Source: Aliamphritea ceti
Lineage (GTDB): Bacteria > Pseudomonadota > Gammaproteobacteria > Pseudomonadales > Balneatricaceae
DNA length: 64,000 nt
Assembly: GCF_024347215.1 (NCBI RefSeq)
Contig: NZ_AP025282.1
Span: 4,154,001-4,218,000, forward strand
Direction: 5' to 3'
Below the pieces are notes generated by a model. That model worked only from the letters and a program-made list of their open reading frames with translations. It did not search any database and was not told the origin of the DNA. Of the stretch, positions 45,963 through 53,125 are shown piece after piece (position 1 is the first letter of the stretch; each line of letters starts with the position of its first letter). Both the position numbers and the translations under genes were made by a program.

Positions 45963-47272
45963 CACTCAACAGTATCAGCCAGGCTGAAGTTATTCTTGCC
46001 GGCCTGCTTGACCTGATACATCGCCTGATCCGCCTGACAAAATAACTCTTTAGCATCTGCTGCATAATCCGGGAATACAGATATCCCAATACTGACACCG
46101 ACACTCAGCATAAGATCAGCACCACATTCACTGACAACATGAAAGGGCTCAGCAAATATCTGTAAAATCTCTTCGGCAATAATCACTGCTACATCTTCAG
46201 TGCTGACTTGTTCCAGTAAAATAATAAACTCATCGCCACCAATCCGGCCTACAGTATCTGAACCTCTAACAATGCGCGACAGCCGCTCAGCAATTACTTT
46301 CAACAACTCATCCCCGGTCAAATGGCCATGGGTGTCATTTATCGCTTTAAAGCCATCCAGATCGAGAAACATAAGCGCAAAACGCTGATTATTTTTCCGG
46401 GCAAATTCCACTCCACTATCTATCCGCTGCCGACATAAACGCACCCCGGGCAAATTGGTCAACGCATCATAGTTTGCTAATTTTTTCAGCTCGTCCTTCG
46501 CCAGCTCAGCTTCCTGCAATGCATTATGCAGAGCGGTCACATCATATTCGGATACTAATAACAGGAACTCACCGGTCAGCGGATGCCGGCTACTGCGAAT
46601 ATCAACGGTATGCCTTTGCACTCCCTGCTGAGTCACCATCAAATGGGTTCGCTTGCAGTCTTCGCCATCACGCCCTTTTTGCAATCGCTCCCGGGCTTCC
46701 TGCGGATCGGAAAAACGGCTCTCAAATAAAGATATATCTTCCGGTAAATTATCCCGTCGCTCATATCCGTATAAATTCGCAGATGCCGGATTCTCAAACA
46801 ATAAATCACCATCGAGTGTGTAACTCGTCACTGCTACTGAGGCATACCTGGTTGCTTCAGCAAACAGTAGTTGCTCGGCCTCTCCCAGCTGGTGTTCTTC
46901 CAACACAAAACCAATAATCGCCCGATGCCGTTGCGGCCCCACCAACGCAGCTTTATGGCGAATAAGAACGGTTGTAGCTTCGCCGTTCGGATAGGTTGTC
47001 CAGGGATCGGAGGTCATCCCCTCCTGAGATGCTTTTTCGAAAATACCACGAATCCGGTTACGGGCACCGTCGGTATCAGAAGAAAGATCTTTATCGACAA
47101 GTTGCTGAAAATGCTTCAGCCCCCAGTATTCAACAGCCCGCAAATTACCCCACCAAAAGCCGTAGGCATCAACATCAAACACCCACACAGGGTCCGGCAT
47201 TACATCGAATGCATTAAGCTGCTCAACGGTTTCAAAAACGGGCAGATGGGCAAAATCTTCTTCTGTGCTCAC
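45959..47272 (-). CDS. PAS-PAS-GGDEF diguanylate cyclase
   Basis: This 437-residue protein makes the second messenger c-di-GMP. Two PAS-like sensor segments (about 15-125 and 135-250) lack membrane helices, so it should be cytoplasmic. The GGDEF domain (about 270-432) is intact: IGGDEFIILLEQ carries the active-site motif, and RGSD exactly five residues upstream is the RxxD inhibitory site for product feedback. NYDALTNLPG and DLDGFKAINDTHGH are also canonical. No EAL or HD-GYP domain is fused. It overlaps the convergent urea transporter gene by 4 bases at their stop codons. Confidence 0.93.
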   Translation of the reverse strand: MSTEEDFAHLPVFETVEQLNAFDVMPDPVWVFDVDAYGFWWGNLRAVEYWGLKHFQQLVDKDLSSDTDGARNRIRGIFEKASQEGMTSDPWTTYPNGEATTVLIRHKAALVGPQRHRAIIGFVLEEHQLGEAEQLLFAEATRYASVAVTSYTLDGDLLFENPASANLYGYERRDNLPEDISLFESRFSDPQEARERLQKGRDGEDCKRTHLMVTQQGVQRHTVDIRSSRHPLTGEFLLLVSEYDVTALHNALQEAELAKDELKKLANYDALTNLPGVRLCRQRIDSGVEFARKNNQRFALMFLDLDGFKAINDTHGHLTGDELLKVIAERLSRIVRGSDTVGRIGGDEFIILLEQVSTEDVAVIIAEEILQIFAEPFHVVSECGADLMLSVGVSIGISVFPDYAADAKELFCQADQAMYQVKQAGKNNFSLADTVEC

Positions 47273-47374
47273 GCGCTTCTCCGACCAGAAAACTGTTTCT
47301 GTTAGCCGTATAGCATTATTCCTGTGAGATCCTTTTCAACCATTGCTAATAACGCTGCTGGCCTGATGCTGCTT

Positions 47375-47399
47375 GCCTCAGGTAAACCAAACCTGAGGC
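47375..47399 (+). terminator. Orphan hairpin with U-rich tail
   Basis: The perfect arms GCCTCAGGT (47375-47383) and ACCTGAGGC (47391-47399) enclose a 7-base loop, followed by GTCTTTTC. No plus-strand gene ends here: the nearest, the urea transporter, ends 1.4 kb away. The transcript it would end is unknown. Confidence 0.5.
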
Positions 47400-47565
47400 G
47401 TCTTTTCAGACTACGCCAAGATACCTGTGACACAAGTTTTCAAAACGCTATTCATCTACTCGACCAACCATTTCGGGTATAGTTGCTACGGCAACAAGCT
47501 ATCTTTCAGTGCTAAAGCACAAAGGCATCAATATCAGTCAGACCTTGTTGAGCGAAAATACACAA

Positions 47566-47587
47566 AAAAACCGGCACTCCGGCCGGT
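47566..47587 (-). terminator. Terminator downstream of betC
   Basis: On the minus strand ACCGGC and GCCGGT form a GC-rich stem followed by a run of eight T. It lies about 320 bases after the betC stop and probably ends the betT-betC transcript. Confidence 0.65.
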
Positions 47588-47909
47588 TGAAAAAGCCACT
47601 CAAGAGTGACTCGCAAGGTAAAACTCACTTTGTAGCTAAATACTGCACTGCGCTGTTCTGCGTTATAACCCAATTCTTTTAACGTGATACTGACCAATGC
47701 AACGGTAGAGTTGAGATCAATTTACCCTGGATCAATAAGCCTATAGTCTGGCTAGCCTGAAAACCGGTAGCCGGCACAGTACCAGAGCCCAACAACACAG
47801 CGTTGAACAATAAATATTCAGGCGTTTTCATATTTCACGTATTTACTGTTATTGATAGAAATGACTGGCGGACAGCCACAAATCTGCCCGCCTTCCCAGG
47901 GCCATGTTT

Positions 47910-49451
47910 TTAAGACGCTTTATCCGCAATGCGCGGGAAACGTGCTTTAGCTTCCAGATCATCCAGATCGACGTTATTGCGCATGTACATGGTGCTGGAA
48001 TCAAAAATAGGCTGATGATCCCACTCAGGCACCTTGCCCAGCTTATGCGCCTGAGCTACCAAACGACGGCGTCGCTGACTGATAATCACATCACGGGTAA
48101 TTGCGTCGCTGTCCCAGCGCTCAGCCGCTTCAGCACGAAGCTCTGCTAACAGCTCTGCGTGCTCTTCCAGTTCAGCAAGGTTGATACGCTCCTGAGGATC
48201 ATTCTTCAGATTAAACAGTTGATCAGGGTCCGGCTGCGAACAGATATACTTGTAATCACCACGACGAATCATGAACATCGGCGCGATTACACCTTCTCCC
48301 ATATATTCACCAATGACTTCATCGTGTGCCTCCCCCTCTCCGGTAAGATGTGGCATCAGGCTACGACCATCAATCGGCATGGCATAATCCGGTGCTTTTC
48401 CTCCATTCGCCAGTTCAGCAAACGTCGGCAGTAAATCCATCGTCGATACAGACTCAAATACACGCCCAGCCTGAAAACGCTTCGGTGCATATACCAGCAT
48501 AGGTACCCGGGCAGACCATTCAAAGTAACTCATTTTGTACCAGAGCCCACGCTCACCCAGCATGTCACCGTGATCACCTGAGAACACAACGATAGTGTCG
48601 TCAGCCATACCTGAGTCTTCCAATGCTTTAAGCAAGGCACCGACCTGATCATCTATATAACTACAGGCGCCATAATACGCACGACGTGCATTACGTACTT
48701 GCTGATCAGTTATGTTTTCACGGTTCATCTGATAAACGTGCAACAGGCGTTTTGAATGCGGATCCTGCTCATCGTCAGCCAGCTCAAAAGATGGCAGTTC
48801 AATCTCTTCATCACTGTAACGGTTCCAGTATTCCTCTGGAATCGCGTATGGATCATGGGGATGCGTCATAGATACCGTCAGGCAGAAAGGCCGTTCACCG
48901 GTATTACGGGCGCGATCAAACAGATAACGCTTGGCATGAAAAACAACCTCATCATCAAAATCCAGCTGATTAGTACGCACCGTAGGGCCAGCCTGGGTAA
49001 CTGACGACATATTGTGATACCAGGTCGGACGGCTCTCGAAATCTTCCCAGTCAGGGAACCAGCCATAATCCGCTGGGTAAATATCTGTTGTCAGACGCTC
49101 TTCAAAACCATGTAACTGATCTGGACCACAAAAGTGCATCTTGCCGGATAATGCCGTTTGATAACCTGAATTGCGCAGGTAATGCGCAAAGGTCGGAATA
49201 TCCGCCGGAAACTCTGCGGCGTTATCGTAAGCGCCGATTTTGCTCGGCAGTTGACCGGTCATCAGTACATAGCGGCTTGGGGCGCATAAAGGGCTATTAC
49301 AATAAGCCGATTCAAATACCACTCCACCGGCAGCCAGTTTATCCAGATTTGGGGTTTTAGCCGTCTTCCCACCATAAGCTTTCAGCACTGGCGCAGCCAT
49401 CTGGTCCGCCATGATGAATAGAATATTGGGTTGCTTCGCTGCATTACTCAT
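47910..49451 (-). CDS. betC: Choline-sulfatase
   Basis: This 513-residue sulfatase hydrolyses choline-O-sulfate to choline and sulfate, feeding betaine synthesis. The N-terminus has the metal site NILFIMADQM. The formylglycine signature is CAPSR, with C56 the residue matured to formylglycine, followed by YVLMTGQLPS. ALSGKMHFCGPDQLHGFE and DHGDMLGERGLWYKM complete the active site. Length and motifs match BetC, and the clustering with betT, the LysR regulator and betI supports choline-O-sulfate as substrate. No signal peptide is visible, so it acts in the cytoplasm. An AGGAAA ribosome-binding site precedes the ATG. betT lies just upstream on the same strand. Confidence 0.93.
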   Translation of the reverse strand: MSNAAKQPNILFIMADQMAAPVLKAYGGKTAKTPNLDKLAAGGVVFESAYCNSPLCAPSRYVLMTGQLPSKIGAYDNAAEFPADIPTFAHYLRNSGYQTALSGKMHFCGPDQLHGFEERLTTDIYPADYGWFPDWEDFESRPTWYHNMSSVTQAGPTVRTNQLDFDDEVVFHAKRYLFDRARNTGERPFCLTVSMTHPHDPYAIPEEYWNRYSDEEIELPSFELADDEQDPHSKRLLHVYQMNRENITDQQVRNARRAYYGACSYIDDQVGALLKALEDSGMADDTIVVFSGDHGDMLGERGLWYKMSYFEWSARVPMLVYAPKRFQAGRVFESVSTMDLLPTFAELANGGKAPDYAMPIDGRSLMPHLTGEGEAHDEVIGEYMGEGVIAPMFMIRRGDYKYICSQPDPDQLFNLKNDPQERINLAELEEHAELLAELRAEAAERWDSDAITRDVIISQRRRRLVAQAHKLGKVPEWDHQPIFDSSTMYMRNNVDLDDLEAKARFPRIADKAS

Positions 49452-49475
49452 AACATTTTCCTAACTTGTTTTATG

Positions 49476-49507
49476 AACGACTCCAGACCGGTAAGCCCGG
49501 AGTCGTT
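49476..49507 (-). other. Intercistronic hairpin between betT and betC
   Basis: The perfect 9-bp arms AACGACTCC (49476-49484) and GGAGTCGTT (49499-49507) have no U-tract on the minus strand. It may protect or process the betT-betC mRNA, or weakly attenuate betC. Confidence 0.55.
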
Positions 49508-49533
49508 GCTCATCTTGGATATCAATTTAAGAC

Positions 49534-51201
49534 TTAGGACTCTGCAGCCCGGGCCTCCTCCAACTTAGTTGAAGGCACACCCTCTTTTTCCCGTAAGCCG
49601 TCGCGGTAAATTGCTTTAAGCAGTGATACCGCCATCAGAACCATCACTAATGAGAAAGGCAGTGCACCAATAACCATTGCGGTTCTGATGGCTCCTAAGC
49701 CACCAACCAGCAACAAAGCAACCACAACAGCACCTAAAGCTACACCCCAGAAAATAATATGTGGCCGGGCTTTTGGCCCCTCATCTCCGGCAGCATTGAT
49801 AGTGTTCACGATCAGCACAGCGGAATCCGCAGACGTCACCAGATACGTCATAAGCAGTATTACGATAACCACTGCCATCATCCAGCCAAGGGTATCCCCC
49901 AGAATCACCTGTACCATTGCAAAGATTTTATCGCCATCAGGCACTCCGAAAATCGCGCCATTAGCAACGCCAGACAACTCAAGATCGATCGCAGTACCAC
50001 CGGAAAAAGAGAACCAGACAAAGCACATAAGAGCCGGAACAATTAACGCCCCAAGCACAAACTCACGCACGGTACGGCCCCTGGATATACGGGCTAAGAA
50101 CAATCCTACAAAAGGTGCGAACGCTACCCACCAGGCCCAGTAGAAAACAGACCATGCTCCCTGCCAACCGGCCAGCTTATCGGCTGTGCCTTCTTGCCCA
50201 TCTGAGTGATAAACAGTCAGCATCATCTCCGGCAACGCCAGGATGTATTCCCAGGTACCAACAAACAAAGCTTCCATACCAAACCAGGTTGAGCCGAACA
50301 ACATCAGGAACGCCAGTAAAAAGATAGACAGCCCCATATTTAGGTTAGATAACCATTTGATGCCTTTCCCTACTCCAGATAAAGCAGACAAAGTCGAGGC
50401 CCCCATAATCACTATGACAGCGACGATGATACCCATCGTGGAAGCATTACCATCAGCATCCACTAGCCACTCACCAATGCCGATACGGCTCATACCTGCC
50501 ACAAACTGCTCCACCCCAAAACCTAAGGTCTGAGCAACACCAAGAATAGTTGCGATAACAGCGACAATATCGACAATATTCCCCAATGGGCCTGATAACG
50601 CCTTACCGAACAGGGGCGTCAGCGAAGAACGAATTGTCAGCGGTAAACCGCGGCGATAAGAGAAATACGCTAATGCCAGTCCCGCTATGGCATAAGAAGC
50701 CCAGGCAGAAAAGCCCCAGTGAAGGTAAGACCACTTGAATGCATTCAGGTAGTTAGCCTGTGTAGCGCCATCTACAATCCCCTGAATAACATCGGGATTA
50801 TTTTTAAAATGATAAACAGGTTCAGCCACAGCCCAGGTCAGCATCCCGACCCCGATACCCGCACCAAACATCATTGAGAACCAGGAAAAATTAGAAAACT
50901 CAGGAGTGTCAGCTTGCTGGCCCAACTTGAGCCGTCCGGCAGCAGGCCAGGCCGCTAAGGCAAAACACACACAGATAAATGAAGCCATGGCATATATATA
51001 CCAGGTGCCAAAGTTTTCCAGAATGAAGCTATTCAGCGTACCCAGTACAGCCGCGGCCTGGTCAGGAAAAGCGATCGCCCAAAGCACCAGACTGCCGACA
51101 GCCAGCTTTGAAGTTACGGTTATGTTTATATTAAAACCTGAATAAAAGCCTTTATCCTCGGTCTTAATAGGCAAACTCGTTAATGGGGGTTTAATACTCA
51201 T
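49534..51201 (-). CDS. betT: BCCT-family choline/betaine transporter
   Basis: This 555-residue inner-membrane protein has about twelve membrane helices and belongs to the betaine/carnitine/choline transporter family. The signature is FGAGIGVGMLTWAVAEPVYHF, followed by YLHWGFSAWASYAIAGL, with WTVFYWAWW-type residues in the SVFYWAWWVAFAPF segment. It imports choline or a related quaternary amine. Its C-terminal cytoplasmic tail is short, unlike the long osmosensing tail of E. coli BetT. The start is set at the ATG at 51201 (MSIKPPLTS), which has an AAGAGCAG site. The open frame extends 42 codons further upstream without such a site. It is divergent from the LysR gene and precedes betC, consistent with choline and choline-O-sulfate use. 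Confidence 0.9.
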   Translation of the reverse strand: MSIKPPLTSLPIKTEDKGFYSGFNINITVTSKLAVGSLVLWAIAFPDQAAAVLGTLNSFILENFGTWYIYAMASFICVCFALAAWPAAGRLKLGQQADTPEFSNFSWFSMMFGAGIGVGMLTWAVAEPVYHFKNNPDVIQGIVDGATQANYLNAFKWSYLHWGFSAWASYAIAGLALAYFSYRRGLPLTIRSSLTPLFGKALSGPLGNIVDIVAVIATILGVAQTLGFGVEQFVAGMSRIGIGEWLVDADGNASTMGIIVAVIVIMGASTLSALSGVGKGIKWLSNLNMGLSIFLLAFLMLFGSTWFGMEALFVGTWEYILALPEMMLTVYHSDGQEGTADKLAGWQGAWSVFYWAWWVAFAPFVGLFLARISRGRTVREFVLGALIVPALMCFVWFSFSGGTAIDLELSGVANGAIFGVPDGDKIFAMVQVILGDTLGWMMAVVIVILLMTYLVTSADSAVLIVNTINAAGDEGPKARPHIIFWGVALGAVVVALLLVGGLGAIRTAMVIGALPFSLVMVLMAVSLLKAIYRDGLREKEGVPSTKLEEARAAES

Positions 51202-51394
51202 AGACTGCTCTTGTTTTGTTGTTTTTATTTTACGTGCCTGTAAGAAACGCTCCATTTTTAGCCTGGAGAATGCAGCCCTTACGCCTTCTGAGAAACATTG
51301 CTCAGCTTCTGGAAAGTGACAATACAACTCTGCTAACTACGGAAAAAAATGGATTCACGCCTTTCAGTTAACATTAGTATTTATTATATTTATC

Positions 51395-51413
51395 TAAGCT
51401 GTAAACCAGCTTA
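51395..51413. promoter_or_regulatory. Candidate LysR-type operator between betT and the regulator gene
   Basis: TAAGCTG-TAAAC-CAGCTTA is a perfect 7-bp inverted repeat with a 5-base spacer. It fits the dyad T-N11-A pattern of LysR-family sites and lies 28 bases before the LysR start codon in the divergent promoter region. Confidence 0.6.
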
Positions 51414-51441
51414 AAACTAATCATAAAAGTAAGTTGAACTT

Positions 51442-52332
51442 ATGTTACTAAGAGACAGACTACCCTCACCTCAAAGCTTATTAGTATTTGAAGCTGCCGC
51501 CCGGCACCTGAGCTTTACTGCAGCCGCCAGGGAACTGAGTTCAACCCAGTCGGCAGTAAGCCAGTTAATGCGCGGTCTTGAGACACAACTGCAATTACAG
51601 CTTTTCAGAAGAATTTATCGGGGAGTGGAATTAACAGAAGATGGAGAGCAGCTGTTTGAGGTCTGCCAGAAAGGCTTTAACAATATCGCTGACCGTATTG
51701 AAAAGTTGCAGAACGCTAAGCAACATCCGCATATAAATGTCGCGACTGATTTCGCATTTGCCGCTTACTGGCTACTCCCCCGATTACCGGCATTTCGCGA
51801 ATTACATCCCGACACTGAAGTTCGCATCATTACTTCTCAGGGGAGCCACGAAGTCAGCAGCCAGGATGCCGATGTCGCTATCCGCTTTGCCAGCCAGCCA
51901 AACGGTGAAAATCTGCCACTGTTTGCCGAACAGGTATTTCCTGTATGTAGCCCCGGCTTTTTAGCAAAACATGGCCCGGTCACCAGCCACAAGAAACTGG
52001 CTAGCCTGCCGCTACTAAAACTCGGTGCGGACGCCGGTGAAGGTTGGATGGATTGGCCAGGATTATTTAACGGTCGCCGCAGCCAGGTGCAGCCGGGAGA
52101 ACCGGTACTGACATTCAACAATTACACGCTGTTGATTCAGGCGGCAATCGCCGGACAAGGAATGGGAATTGGCTGGGGGACGCTAGTAGACGAACTGATC
52201 GACAGCAAAATTTTAGTTGGCCTGAAAGACTTCAGCCTGAATACCAAGAGTGGCTACTTCATCAGCGCGCCACAGACACCGCGTCAGCCAGAAGTCAGTC
52301 ATCAGTTTATAGAATGGTTACAGCAGGCTTAG
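51442..52332 (+). CDS. LysR-family regulator of choline(-O-sulfate) use
   Basis: This 296-residue protein has an N-terminal winged helix-turn-helix (LLVFEAAARHLSFTAAARELSSTQSAVSQLMRGLETQLQLQLFRR, residues about 13-57) and a substrate-binding-like effector domain. The subtype resembles GcvA-like regulators, the group that includes the choline-sulfate utilisation regulator linked to betC (family knowledge). It is divergent from betT-betC, across a 240-base region that holds a matching dyad, and convergent with betI, whose stop codon lies 5 bases beyond. It probably controls betT and betC in response to choline or choline-O-sulfate (inference). Confidence 0.88.
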   Translation: MLLRDRLPSPQSLLVFEAAARHLSFTAAARELSSTQSAVSQLMRGLETQLQLQLFRRIYRGVELTEDGEQLFEVCQKGFNNIADRIEKLQNAKQHPHINVATDFAFAAYWLLPRLPAFRELHPDTEVRIITSQGSHEVSSQDADVAIRFASQPNGENLPLFAEQVFPVCSPGFLAKHGPVTSHKKLASLPLLKLGADAGEGWMDWPGLFNGRRSQVQPGEPVLTFNNYTLLIQAAIAGQGMGIGWGTLVDELIDSKILVGLKDFSLNTKSGYFISAPQTPRQPEVSHQFIEWLQQA

Positions 52333-52337
52333 CCTGC

Positions 52338-52943
52338 TCAAGAATACTTTTTTAATATGTCAGCCGGCAATTGCCGTTCAAGATAATCAGTAATAATGCG
52401 TTGCGCCAGATCGCCATCAATACCTGAAGGTGCCAGTGCTCCCCGAAGCCAGATACCGTCAATCAGTGCCGCTATGCTTTGCGCAACAAACACCGCCTGC
52501 TCATTTGGCAGAACTCTTTTCAGCTCAACTTTAAGATGCGTCAGCAGACGTTGCTCATTAACCCGTTGCAAACGGTAAAGAGACGGTTCATGCATTGCCT
52601 GCGACCAGAATGCCAGCCAGGTTTTAACCACTTTAGAATCCAGCTGACGCTGGTCAAAGTTACCACCAACAATCGCCTTTACCCGGGCGATAACATCATC
52701 AGTATCCGTTTCATCGAGTCGCTGACGCACACCTTCAGATAACTGCTGCAACACCGAGCGCATAGTGGCTTCGAGCAAACTGTTTTTACCACCGAAATAG
52801 TGGTTGATGATGGCAGGAGATACACCGGCATAACGGCTAATCATCGCAACACTGGCCTTCTGCAGTCCTACCTCATTAATCGCTTCCATAGTCGCGTCGA
52901 TTAACTGGGGCTTTCTGATGGCAGGCATTCCGACTTTAGGCAT
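52338..52943 (-). CDS. betI: TetR-family repressor BetI
   Basis: This 201-residue TetR-type repressor of glycine betaine synthesis genes opens with MPKVGMPAIRKPQLIDATMEAI, typical of BetI. Its helix-turn-helix is ASVAMISRYAGVSPAIINHYFGGKNSLLEATMR. The effector domain contains VKTWLAFWSQAMHEPSLYRLQRVNEQRL and ALIDGIWLRGAL, also characteristic of BetI. Choline relieves repression in the family. It is transcribed away from rnr and converges on the LysR gene, and it is separated from betBA by about 8 kb. Confidence 0.94.
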   Translation of the reverse strand: MPKVGMPAIRKPQLIDATMEAINEVGLQKASVAMISRYAGVSPAIINHYFGGKNSLLEATMRSVLQQLSEGVRQRLDETDTDDVIARVKAIVGGNFDQRQLDSKVVKTWLAFWSQAMHEPSLYRLQRVNEQRLLTHLKVELKRVLPNEQAVFVAQSIAALIDGIWLRGALAPSGIDGDLAQRIITDYLERQLPADILKKYS

Positions 52944-53000
52944 GGGGTAACAGACTCGCTTTACTATTATTATTCTCAGACCTGATTAACCACATCTTTT

Positions 53001-53030
53001 AAACAGGCATTCAATAATAATTGCCTGTTT
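53001..53030. other. Inverted repeat upstream of betI
   Basis: AAACAGGCA (53001-53009) pairs with TGCCTGTTT (53022-53030) in the region between rnr and betI, both on the minus strand. It could be part of the rnr terminator or an operator for betI. A second short inverted repeat, TTAGGCAG/CTGCCTAA, lies at 53081-53103 just after rnr. Confidence 0.5.
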
Positions 53031-53125
53031 CCGCCGTGGTAGTCAAGTCTATGAATAAAATCAATCGCTTCCCGTCGCTCTTAGGCAGCTTTACACTGCC
53101 TAAAAACGATTCAGCATGGATGATT

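Larger units (their letters stand above)
47273..47909. other. Intergenic region between the GGDEF gene and betC
   Basis: These 637 bases have no supported gene. They contain a plus-strand terminator-like hairpin (47375-47399) with no gene upstream of it on that strand nearby, and a minus-strand terminator (47570-47587) downstream of betC. Short open frames here have no recognisable protein features. Confidence 0.5.

Noticed and set aside
47427..47697. Small genes in the betC-GGDEF gap
   Set aside because: The frames are short, cross hairpins, and lack ribosome-binding sites or recognisable protein features.
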